DNA of 64,000 bases from Viridothelium virens (taxonomy: Eukaryota; Ascomycota; Dothideomycetes; Trypetheliales; Trypetheliaceae): NCBI GenBank assembly GCA_010094025.1, contig ML991841.1, forward strand, positions 89,055-153,054, written 5' to 3'. The notes below the pieces were generated by a model that was not told the origin of the DNA, did not search any database, and saw only the letters and a program-made list of their open reading frames with translations. The position numbers were made by a program, and so were the translations under genes. The number at the start of each line of letters is the position of its first letter. The stretch's first letter is position 1. Positions 25,451 to 35,597 of this stretch are shown here, in pieces.

Positions 25451-25668
25451 AGACGCGCGGTAATTAAGCTTCTGGCAATGATATTAAATCTTGATGGGTC
25501 GTAGAAAAGCAAATAATGGGTATGTTTGAACGATTGCGATTTCATTCTGCTGATGAGGCTAACAGCACTTCGGCTAAGAGGTCATCCTACTTGCAAAATC
25601 GCCCAAAGCGATCAGTTTTCATTGAATTTGTCACAGCCGGAGCACCAATCTTCTCTTCATAGACTCCT

Positions 25669-26595
25669 CTCCAGGTCGTTCGAAATGGCTTAAAAGCCTT
25701 CATGTTCGGATGCAACCTCCAATCGCATCCTCTGAACGAGGACTTCCACGTCCCCGACGAAGTTTGCCCTAGTGACCGCTCTCCCCAAGCGATTCCAGGT
25801 AACTTCAGCAGTGTGTGGGTTCAGTGCGATTTGCTCGAGAAAGGGGATCAGCATTCTCAGGCTTGCGCTAAGAAGTCGCACAATGGAGACCCCGCGAAGC
25901 GCCTTGCGATTCGCTTCAGATACAGATCGAAAGAAAGCGGCCAAGTAAAGGAAGACTGGTGTAAGATGGAGATTAATTCCGATATGAAAAAGCTCAACTC
26001 GTTGGTGGACTTCCTTGACGGGGAGGATGAGGAGTATACTGCAAAACAGCCTCGACGCTTCCTTGCACAGAAGAAGGGTAGGAATAGAAGACTGGCGATG
26101 TATACGTAGGATTTCAAGATTCCATATTGCCTCAGGTCGAGGACAACTACAGTCGCGCCTCATGCCAACGGTATCACTACCGACGTAAATCAAGTTGACT
26201 AACTCCAGACTCACGTGAAAATCTGTTCCCTCGAGCATGCGAACGTTCTCACTCAAGTCGGGGCTCAGGGCGAAGAGAACGACCCGAAGTGCTATGCGAT
26301 GTCGCCTTGGCTGGATTTGGCTGAGAAGGATGCTAAAGACGGCATGGAGATTGCGAGTGCGATTGAATGCATGCAGATGTGCTGAGCTAATTCGAGGCTT
26401 TCTGCATGCGAAAACCAAAATCAGGAGAGGACTGAAGCTCATTTCTATGCTACTTGGAGCCTCTATGTAAGCTCCTTTAAGGTAATTAGGAAGGTTGAAG
26501 AGAAATCTGGGGGAACCTAGAATCAGCAAGATGGATAAAATGACATTATCGGTTCTCTGGACAGTAATATTATTTATCTTCAGACTTGAATTCAC
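25669..26595. other. Uncertain coding region, open on both strands
   Basis: The minus strand is open for 301 codons (26595-25690). The plus strand is open at 25702-26109 (135 codons) and again around 26210-26386, after an intron-like gtatc...gactaactccag segment. Neither product matches a family I know. The plus-strand version has a more protein-like, charged composition (for example RFRYRSKESGQVKEDW, SLVDFLDGEDEEY) and ends in a segment reading NDPKCYAMSPWLDLAEKDA, but the frames of its parts do not join cleanly. It may be a decayed gene. Transcript data would be needed to choose a strand. Confidence 0.25.
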
Positions 26596-26805
26596 AGCGC
26601 TCGTACAGCTGTGGAATGTTTTTACTCACACAAAATTTTAAAATGGCCCAGAAAAAAGTGGGCGTTAATATTGGAGATACTTAAGTACTGCTTCCATATG
26701 CCGTAATCATATTTAGGAAAGCGCGACGGGCTGCCGTAAATTTTTGTGTAAATCTTTCCATGATTGATATAGATATTCTTCAAAAAAGACTCCTTTGTTA
26801 AATCG
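26110..26805. other. AT-rich segment before tRNA-Cys
   Basis: Apart from the uncertain frames described for 25.7-26.6 kb, no gene is seen. From about 26480 the base composition turns clearly AT-rich and continues so to about 27330, around the tRNA gene. Confidence 0.4.
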
Positions 26806-26944
26806 GAGGCGGTAGCTCAGCGGTAAGGATCCCGCATTCCATGAATTAAATTTCATTCTAATCCGTCCTCGTATAGGTAGAGTATGGGATTGCAGTGCGA
26901 TTATTACCATCCTATGGTCAGGAGTTCGAACCTCCTTCGCCTCT
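26806..26944 (+). tRNA. tRNA-Cys(GCA), interrupted by a 13-nt and a 54-nt segment
   Basis: After removing 26823-26876 and 26896-26908, the remaining 72 nt fold as a full cloverleaf. The acceptor is GAGGCGG with TCGCCTC; the D-stem GCTC pairs with GAGT around loop AGCGGTA; the anticodon stem TGGGA pairs with TCCTA around loop TTGCAGA (anticodon GCA); the variable loop is TGGTC; the T-stem AGGAG pairs with CTCCT around loop TTCGAAC; the discriminator is T. Non-Watson-Crick pairs are G-U wobbles only. Length and the TTGCAGA loop fit fungal tRNA-Cys. The 13-nt segment sits at the normal 37/38 intron site. The 54-nt D-loop segment does not (listed separately). A run of eight T at 26953-26960 is a likely Pol III terminator. 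Confidence 0.75.
26823..26876 (+). other. GT...AG insert in the D-loop of tRNA-Cys
   Basis: A 54-nt segment beginning GTAAGG and ending GTATAG interrupts the D-loop after AGCG. It has a CTAAT branch-like word whose A is at 26861, 15 nt before the end, resembling the spliceosomal introns of neighbouring protein genes. Its first G completes the A-box word TAGCTCAGCGG, so the internal promoter stays readable. GGTA is repeated at both borders, which leaves the exact junction ambiguous by a few bases. Confidence 0.6.
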
Positions 26945-28060
26945 TTCTTGGATTTTTTTTCGTCCATTGCCCAAAGCCTATTATTTTCTGTATATGTGTC
27001 CAAATTTTTGCAGGAATCAATCTTGTAAAAGTACCCTGAGTCCAAACTTTATTGTTGCGGCAAGGTTTGTAAACAAGATATCCCTAAGGTAAACGCTGCA
27101 CTTCTTATGTTAATAAAACAACAATCCATTAAAGTCAGAATGTGAACATGTTTATATCAGAGTGGAGCTTTTTGCTCTACAATCAATTCAGTTACACGCG
27201 GTTATTCAATTGTTCATAAAATTTAACTTTAATAATTGGTAGAAGAGCCAAGCCTTGCAGGGAGTTTCTCTTCTGGTATATATAATTTCCGTCTTCCTCT
27301 CTAAATAGAACAAGCCCATTTAATTTACATATGTTATTCCATTCCTCAGAGACTTGTACCGTCGTTGGGACGTTTGTTGTTGCCCACTCTGGCAACCTCT
27401 CCACTATGCCCTCAATCAATGATGTGTCTAACTACATCTCTGAGCTTGGAGCTCAGAACTCAGCACTACATCTATCAACTGTTACATTCCGAGGGCGTTC
27501 GTCTAGTATGCTGAGCGCCTAAGTCCCTAATGCAGACGTCATCACTGTCGAGGTTCCAATATTCGGCCCACTGTCACTTCCTCACACAATAGTCGCGTAA
27601 ACTTGACAATAATTCCTAGAGGGTGGTTTGAAAATGTATGGGTTCCAGAAGCAGGTTCTGAGCACAGTCACTTAAGCCTAGACAACATTTGGGCATTGTA
27701 TACACAAGTCTGAGCACGGCTGAGTACAGCTAAGTAGAGTATGTATTACACTGTGGCGGAGGCTACATCAAGGCGAAAAACTCTGTTGTTCTATATAGCT
27801 ACAGCTGACTATTTAATGACCTCGGAAATTAAAGAGATGAACCCTCTAAGGTGGTCTATACCAATCCGGGCAAGAATCTACAACACCAATGACGAGCCAA
27901 TAGGAGCTATGAAGAAGCTGACGAAGATCCAGATCATCGCAAAGCCAGTCGCGCTTGTGAACGGCAACGATGAATTCGTCACCTTACCCGTAGAATACTG
28001 AGAAACTCTTCCAGGCTCTTTAAAAAGTTGTGCATGGCGCATGGCGCTTCCAATGGAAGG
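26945..28060. other. AT-rich, mostly non-coding segment with weak open frames
   Basis: A frame at 27741-28001 (+) encodes 86 residues with no family resemblance. Fragments at 27331-27522 (+), such as PSINDVSNYISELGAQNS, look protein-like but run into stops. This may be a decayed gene. No terminal repeats or transposase motifs were seen. Confidence 0.25.
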
Positions 28061-28663
28061 CTAGCCAGGAACATTCCTCTCATCATGCTCGATAAAGCCG
28101 CGCACATCACCGTCGAAGCGCTGAGACGCCATCAGTGTCCGCGTCGGAGGTTGTAGAATCGTATCCCTCAAATTCGGTATCTGCAACGGCTCACTCCTGA
28201 TCATCTGCTGTAGCTCAAATCCTGTCGTTGCCGAGCCACGGGGTGGTTCCTGGTGACGGTTGCTACCACTGGCGCCAATTGCTATAGGGCTGCAATTGCA
28301 GCATACATGAATGGAGCGGTATGTGTGCCAACCGACCCACAGATCATGCAGAATAGGAGCCTCCTCATCGTGTCCGTGTCTATCAAGGCGCTCGCGTCGA
28401 CCTCTGTAAACAGTATAACCAAGCATGAGGACGGCGACTAAGAAGGCTGGGATGGAGATGGCAATTGCAAGGGCAATTTGGCCACCTTTACCTAGGCTAG
28501 ATGGAGGAGGTGAGGGTGTCGATGATGGGACTAAGGTCGACGATGTGAAAGCAGCCGGCGTGGTCAAAGTTTCCGCCCACGAGAAGGCGTTGGGCGACAG
28601 AGAAGTCGCTGCAAGTAAAAAAACGACTGAAAATAAGCTATGATTCGGGATGTTATACATCAT
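28061..28663 (-). CDS. Single-pass membrane protein with Ser/Thr-rich ectodomain (no CFEM)
   Basis: An uninterrupted frame of 200 residues. It has an N-terminal hydrophobic signal-like stretch (FSVVFLLAATSLSPNAFS), a short Ser/Thr/Pro-rich ectodomain, one transmembrane helix (QIALAIAISIPAFLVAVLML) and a basic stop-transfer (RGRRERLDR). The cytoplasmic tail contains GHDEEAPILHDLWVGWHTY, then VCCNC and AIGASG. The tail is clearly related to the tail of the CFEM protein at 35.6-36.7 kb (GHDVEASMLQDLRVGLHTY, VCLNC, ALGAN), so the two are paralogues. Here the CFEM domain is missing. A role as cell-surface sensor or wall anchor is an inference from topology. The family has no established function that I can name. 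Confidence 0.6.
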   Translation of the reverse strand: MMYNIPNHSLFSVVFLLAATSLSPNAFSWAETLTTPAAFTSSTLVPSSTPSPPPSSLGKGGQIALAIAISIPAFLVAVLMLGYTVYRGRRERLDRHGHDEEAPILHDLWVGWHTYRSIHVCCNCSPIAIGASGSNRHQEPPRGSATTGFELQQMIRSEPLQIPNLRDTILQPPTRTLMASQRFDGDVRGFIEHDERNVPG

Positions 28664-29393
28664 TGAAAGCGCCCAAGCAACAAGCTTTGAATTACAACGA
28701 GGATTTGAAATTGTTGAAATGGTTGGAAGTATGAATATCGTGGTTTTGAAAAAAAGACCCAGATCAAGGACGAGATAAGTTGTAGTTGCGACGATATGAA
28801 TCAGACCTTAGATATAAAGACTCGAAAAAGCAGAGAGGACGAGAGGAGAAGGAAAGTCGTTGCATGGACAGGGGATGAACAAAGATAACAATCAACAAGC
28901 GCCTGATTTTCCAGTCCTAGTGGCTCTTTCGAGGTCGGCGTCAGGATTGAGCCCCCACTGGACGAAGACCGAGAAAGTATCAGCTCATCACCTGTCTTGA
29001 GCCGCAAAGTCTGCTGGATGACAATCGGTCGGTTCAGCGTCAAGCTCATCATGGACGAAACCGACTTCAACGTGCCCACATGCACGAGCCGGCCGTTCAT
29101 GTATCTGTGAAACTCCATCGGCCGACGATCATGCTCTAGACGAGCACTAGAGCATCTCTGCCTGAAAATTTACGCCTTTTTTCGGAGTAACATCATGCAG
29201 CACTCATCTCCTGCAGTATCGTCCATAGCTGTTGCCCGTGTCTACGTGCGGGAGACCAGATAGACAATTAGATTTCGTGTATGTAGTCAGTCCAACCCCA
29301 GTGCCGTCGAGAATGAATCTATTGTCCCTTAAGCCTAAAATAATTAAGCCGGTACACATACGCTCAACGATCCTGGGGATGTTCTGGCAAAAG

Positions 29394-29485
29394 AGTGACA
29401 AGGAGGTGTGGAGAATAGTGACAAGGATAGGTGGGACGAAGTGACAAGGATGTGAGGAGAGAAGGGACAAGGATGTCCGAAGAAG
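29394..29485. repeat. 23-bp tandem repeat, four units
   Basis: Four adjacent 23-bp units start at 29394, 29417, 29440 and 29463, each beginning agtgacaagga or a one-base variant. The units diverge in their second halves. Confidence 0.85.
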
Positions 29486-29699
29486 GTTTAAGAACTGTGC
29501 AACTGTGCAATCGCAGTGATAGCCCTCCAACGTACCGCGGGATGACGGGCTACCTGCTGATTGGCCAATGCTGAGTCGCCGCCTCCCTTCAACCAAGGGA
29601 CGACTAACGCGTTATGCTGACGCTCGGATACACATCCGGGGTGCGGGCCTGCAGGGGTACGTGTCATCAATCTGACCACCAGAGGTGCTACTCGTCACG

Positions 29700-29795
29700 C
29701 CAGCCTGCTGCTCGTTGCTCGTCAAGTCGGCCTGCTGCTCGTTGCTCGTCAAGCCAGCCTGCTGCTCGTCAAGCCGGCCTGCTGCTCTTCAACCC
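29700..29795. repeat. Minisatellite with 27-bp and 20-bp units
   Basis: Two 27-bp units beginning c(a/g)gcctgctgctcg are followed by two shortened 20-bp units with the same start. The short form lacks an internal gttgctc-type heptamer, so the array seems to have evolved by internal deletion or expansion. Confidence 0.8.
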
Positions 29796-31840
29796 GCCAT
29801 ACTCCTCTTCAACCCATTATTCTCATCTTTCAGCCATTATCCTCATCTTCATCCTATCCTATCAGCACTTAACCCATGACTGTGGTTCAGGTACGAACTG
29901 TCAGTACCAGCAGTGCCACGAGCTATAGCTCGGATCGCTTGGACCGATTCTCGCCTGGCGCTTTATCACCTTTCGGCCAATCCATCTTTGCGCCAAAGCA
30001 ACTCTCATCTCTTTACGGATCTCGATCTTTGCGTAGGGCCCCTACCTTTGCCTAGACCTCTTGTCTCTACGCAAGTCTACCTAACTCTCCAGCATGCAGT
30101 ATATGATGCTTGAATAGTGTTGGTTCATTGCATAGAATACATGCGTCCACATCGATCTACTTTGCCTTGTGTGTCGCTCATGTTATCCGACAAAAGCTCT
30201 GATCTCTATTCCAGAATCCACCCAGAGACCCAACGCGTTGTACTAGCGTAATTGAGGGTACTTTCAGCTTATGCATCCCTATTCCGTCCCATCCCATCCT
30301 GTTTCATTGTTTCTCAAATAATTCTTCGTGCTGCACTATCTGGAATCAATTCAACAATTAGCTACTGCAGAGTCGCCAGAGATAGAAGAAGACATTTGAC
30401 GACAATCAATAATCCCTACCTATCCAATAACAGTCTGCACTTAGTGAACTTTGAGAGCTGTTATAAGAAAATGGTAGCATGATCGCGGCAATTGGAAGGC
30501 GATGTGAGCTCACAACAAAGGCATCACGCCCATCGACTCTCAGCTTTTCGTCGCTCAATGTCTTAACCACAGTCACCTTGGCTGAGAGCTGCTTCATGGG
30601 ATGTGCCATTGAGCTGTGAGCTCAAAACGCCCTTCTAAAGTTGATGCCAAGTTTAACAGGTACGAATCATTCGTTGCACGTTGCTCACTCTCTTTACTGA
30701 GTCTCATGGAGCTGACATAGTCACACCAAACCAGAGCTATCGAAAAGTTGGAAGATACTCCAAGAACCAGAGTCGTGTTCGTTGGCCATCTGTCAGTCAT
30801 ATCGCCCTCCTTCTCGTGCTTTCTTGAGCCGAAAAAATGCACCTGAATCTAGAGCTGTCGAAGAGTCAAAGAAATCGCAAGCAAACGCAGGTTGTGGGCG
30901 TTTGCCAATGTCATCCCAGTGGGCTAGCCTCCTATTACTATGTCCAAAGAGTCAAGTCTACATATAGCCACCAGTAGAGTAAAGTGCGAGAACATACCGC
31001 TCAGCCAGCAAGATGTCGAGAAGATACGAACATGAAAATCTCTTGAACCAAATGCCATTGGGCACACACTACAGGCAGTCACACGGTATATGGCAGCTAC
31101 CTTCGCAAGGTGCCCAGTTTTCTCCAAGCATGAGTTGGACTCTCTTCTAAATCTCCGTGAAGGCACGCTTCGAGCAGCATATAGCGCCTAGTGGCACGAT
31201 ATGGAGGTTTCAAGGAAGACCTACAGCGAGTCTGTTGTCATTTTACTGGTACGCTTGAGGAGCCCGGTCAGCTTGTACTAAAAAAGCCTGTTAAAGATGA
31301 CAAGATTGATAAAATCAGGTGCAGGAGAAGATTGAGTCGACTGAAGATCTTTGGAGGCTGCTGCAGGAACGTAAAGCGCAGATTATCCACACGCAGGAGA
31401 AATATAGGGAAGAAATCCCTCGAATTCATTCTCGACAGCAACGTGCAACGCAACGGACCTGCAACAGACCCAATGTTGCAAGTGTAGATTGCCTTGCTTC
31501 AATACCACATCCCAACGGAGCCTATCGCCGAGTCGCAGGTTTGCTCGGATCGCCACACAATCAGATAACATACCTCACCGATGCATTCAATCACAATGAG
31601 GAGAAAGAGCAGACTACGCAGACCCCCTGCGCATCTTTTTAATCCTTCCGTCAAGATCCAACTTTCAGTGCTTAGAATACAAACCACAACAGCGCGGCAA
31701 AGATAATAAGGTAGTGACTCCTCTGGGGTATAGACCTGGATTTCATTTGCATCGAGCTTTGGAGAGTCCATTGATGGCTAAGTTTGAATTGCACAGACAG
31801 CTACCGACGTTCCAAAAAAAAAAAAAAATTCCTGGGGGCT

Positions 31841-34095
31841 TCAGTAAAGAATATCGTCGTGGTTGGCGTAACCACCCGATCGGGGGTATTTGAGCAAGAT
31901 ATTGGCTGTCGCAACAATGATTAGGAACAATAGAGCTGGCAATGAACACCAGACGGCATGTACAGTACTCGATACCTTATCCGTTTGGTCACCGGTTTCA
32001 GTCGCTTCAGAAGGTAAGGAATACGATCCAACACCCAGACCTCCATTGTCCGCGCAGCTAGAGTCTAGCCAGAGTGTGGAACTACTCACAGGTAAACCTC
32101 CGGATAGAACGCTCACGATCTCATCGCTCACGAGTTTCGCTAGACCGCCAACAGTGAGGGAAACTAATCTATCGATTACCGCGGTACTTGATCCGCCAGC
32201 CTCTTGCGGATGAATCAGTGCTACTCAAAAAAGCTAGCCGCGGCTCTTTCGAGGGACGGATGCCACCGGAAGGCCCCGATAGGCTATATGACGCCCGGTT
32301 AGGCTGGGATTTGACGCTTTTTGATCTAAAGCTAGTTGGTTGTCTTGGCAACGTCGCAGACCGGGTAAGGCCTGCGATTGTTGGTGTCATAGGGGTTGAC
32401 GTCGGAGCAGCGATGACGGAGATGGGCGGTACCCGGATTATATCAGCGCTTTTTGAGAAAGGCGTCGTACTAGTAGGTAAAGCAACATTCTATCCCTTGA
32501 TAAGGCAATATAGCAAGTCATATATGCAAGTTGCTTTGTTACTGACATAATCTTGAAAATGGGTACCAAGAGTGAATTTACATGCCTGCGATAGAGGGGT
32601 AGCACATACTCCGAGCCGAATCCATGGAAAGCAGCTGCGAGGGGATTGAAAGCTGAGGTCTGTACATTTCTTCAAAGACGGGTGCCTATTCACCCCGGTT
32701 GGATTGCCGAGGCTCCGGATGTTGCAAAAGCTAGCATCTAGGAGATCCTCTAACTTGCAAGAAATACGCACTGTTTGTGGATTTATGATATCCGCAAGGT
32801 CCATCACCTGATATTTCCACTCTTCGCTAAATGATTTGAAGTACAACTGTGATGCCCGCTTCTTATATTCAGACCCATCAGAAACGAATGCGAATATGAT
32901 ACCAGCACTTTCAGCCGGCAGGTACATCAATCATCACACCTGAGAGATCTGCTGGATCGATCTAAGGAGACAATTAGAATATGCTGTACCGAATGGCTTG
33001 TAATCTAAATCGGGACCGTCCTGCGTTCGTATGTCGGCTGATATTCCATCGTAATATGTCGTACAGATGTTGAAGTGAGCACCATAGCTTGACGTCGTTG
33101 CTCACAAAGCATCAAAGGATAGGCGTACAGAAAGCGATGTGAACGTAATGCGCGGAGCAAACGACTCCACAACAGAGTTTCCGAGGATGGTATTGTTTCT
33201 TAGTCCAGTCGTAGTTCGAAGGAAGAATACTTGGATGTTTTGTCCGCTAAGAGTGCAAGACCCCTGAGACGAACTTGGTTCATAGCTGCAAGTTCTTTCG
33301 CAACACGAAATCGTTACATGGTGGAGGACTGGTTGGGACCGGAGTCATGCCAGGGACAGTGGTAACATTCGTCGGTCTACCCAAGCTCCGGGAATACGAT
33401 GTTTAGAGTAAACGGCATTCGCTGATATCGACAGAGCAAGTAGGAACCGGTGGAGCGTCCTCCTCGCTAGGTGGCTGCCCAATTAGCGCTGCCGGAACCG
33501 CATAGGTAGAGTCGAATCAGACGGTAGTTAATAGTGTAGTCGCCGTTGGAGTAAAGCTCCATGTCGCACGCGGTACTCCATCGATGGTCATGTAAACATC
33601 ACCAAAACCTTGGGTAACCACACCAATATAGCTCCTGGTAACGACATTTGCGAGATAGCCGCTGAGTAGTCTACTGCTTTAGGCTTGCGCCCAGCTATTG
33701 GAGAAGCTCCTGTACGCAAAATAACTCGATCTACAAGCCATTTCTGGAGAGAGGGTTATAGCCATGCCTGCACTTCTGCTCATGACAAGGCTTGCTTTCG
33801 AAGACGTCCTATCGTCACTCAATCTCACTTTTGCCGATGCTCCCAGTCCTTGCATGATAAAGTCTCCGAGGTACGTGGCAGAGGGCCCGTCGCTGGTGGG
33901 ATCAAGCGGCTTGTATGCTGACAGACCTTGTTGTAGCAGAGAAGAGCTCGATAAGGACCAGGTAGCTGTACAAAGGAACATATGACTTCAGTGATTGTTG
34001 CCAGAAACTAGCTAGGAAGACTCACGTTGACAGAGCAGAAATAAAACGAGGATTCTAAGCACGAATAGCTGCAAATCCTGGTATGCTATGGGCAT
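31841..34095 (-). pseudogene. Decayed Ser/Thr-rich surface protein gene
   Basis: The minus strand begins with a plausible first exon (34095-34026) encoding a signal peptide (LFVLRILVLFLLCQ). A 60-bp GTGAGT...ACAG intron and a second exon from 33965 follow. That frame continues as protein-like text through three in-frame stops: TAA at 33681-33679, TGA at 33519-33517 and TAA at 33405-33403. The pieces between them (NVVTRSYIGVVTQGFGDVY, PPSEEDAPPVPTCSVDISEC) still read sensibly. Further on, SSQGSCTLSGQNIQVFFLRT and SAGIIFAFVSDGSEYKKRAS lie in shifted frames. The end has a membrane helix (LPALLFLIIVATANILL). Cys/Pro/Ser/Thr-rich secreted proteins of this style are common in ascomycetes. The breaks make this a relic. 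Confidence 0.5.
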
Positions 34096-35597
34096 TTTCG
34101 ATTATCGCTCGAAGAATGCCACCAGAAGGAGATACGCAGCTTTGAGAGGATGGAATTTACACAGAGCAAATGTCACCTCGTTGCATTTTGACTTGTCTGT
34201 GAGGCACGCCAATGATCTTACTGGCAATGATATAGGCGAGTATTGTTGACTATTCCCGGTGGAAATTTACCGATGGAAATTCACCGGTCTGTACAAGCTC
34301 GCCCAGTACCAGAGGCTGTATGACATGGAAGTTCATTCGTGCTTTGGATGTCTCAGATAAAGACGGGAGCGGCTACGGTTCCATTAAGAAGTGGCGTCAA
34401 GCTTTGTTGGAAATATTGAGGCGCGGCCCGATTAGGAATTGTCAGCTGAATTCTCTGGTAAAGGGCAACAGGCATAGTAGAAAAGGGGAGGTGACATGAT
34501 AGAGAAGGCAGCGACTATCTCAACAAGGTATATGCTCACTTACCTTGTCGATCGTGTTCCTCTGTATCAGGATAGGGAATCGCATGTAGAAAAATTTGGC
34601 GGCCACGAACGTCAGTTATCAGTGAAAAATTGAATGGTGTGGCAATAGAGCAATTCAGCAGATTTTTCGAATAACCTGGTTGCCTGATTGAGCGAAAAGC
34701 TGTCGATTCTTGTAACCTTCTGAAGTCACCTCATCGCCGTTACAAGGCAAGGTACCACAGTTTCAGATGGAGAAAAGAATCGTCGAAAATTTCCACACAA
34801 TTGGATAAAAGAATTATTCCCCAAATCTGCGTAAACGCACCATTTTTAAGTTCGGTTTCTCATTTCGTCCTTGTTCTTAAGAGCCAACAAAGCCACATGT
34901 AGGAAAGAAGTAGATAGTTTTCGATCGAGATACTAGGTCGGGGGTGCCGACTTGACACAAAAAGCTCGGACCAGTGTCGCACAATTATCACACGCTGACT
35001 AAACTGGCGGACAGTTCCTGCCTCCATTCAACAATGCTTTTGGTGACGGCACCGAAGTTGCGACCCTATTTCCTCTCACGATCATCCAAGATCCCAACGA
35101 CACGGTCGACAATCAATAGGAACGTCTGAATCCTCTCCCCCAAACATCATTGGCCACATACCGCAGGCAATCAAACAGTATATGCGAGCGAGGACACTCG
35201 AATTAGCCAGCAAGAATTGCAGGGGAAGTCTACATATAGGCGCTTATCGGGAATTTGGAGAGAGCATGGAAGCTGAATGAACGAGACAACCTCGTCTCAA
35301 ATACAGAACGGAATGAAGCTGCTACAATAATGACATGATCAAAGGATCGCCAACTTAAGGGTATTCTCATGACAACGTGGATAACATGAATGCCGACGGC
35401 GAATGGCAACTATAACTCTTACTACATGCTTCTAGAACTCCATACATATACAAGCATGCATACAAGCATTCCACAAACCTCAGTATCGATAACAGACGCA
35501 GTCCACAACGTCTAATTCAACATCGCCAGCATCTCCTCCCTGGTCGGTGCGATTGGGTAGTATTCCCAAAGCCAGAACCTTACAGGTTCTCTGAACG
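34096..35597. other. Intergenic region upstream of the decayed gene
   Basis: No supported gene over 1.5 kb. A tandem-like pair ggaaatt(t/c)accg occurs near 34260-34290. A 50-bp stretch at 35140-35189 resembles 31048-31098 (see findings). Confidence 0.35.

Larger units (their letters stand above)
28664..31840. other. Gene-poor stretch with two minisatellites and gene fragments
   Basis: No intact gene is supported over about 3.2 kb. It contains minisatellites at 29394-29485 and 29700-29795 (separate entries). The short minus-strand fragment around 30950-31166 has weak similarity to a fragment near 35.1 kb. A poly(A) run of about 15 occurs near 31806-31820. Confidence 0.35.

Noticed and set aside
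26823-26908. Single long tRNA-Cys intron at the anticodon loop
   Set aside because: The D-stem pairs only if the interruption is split into a D-loop segment and a 13-nt 37/38 intron.
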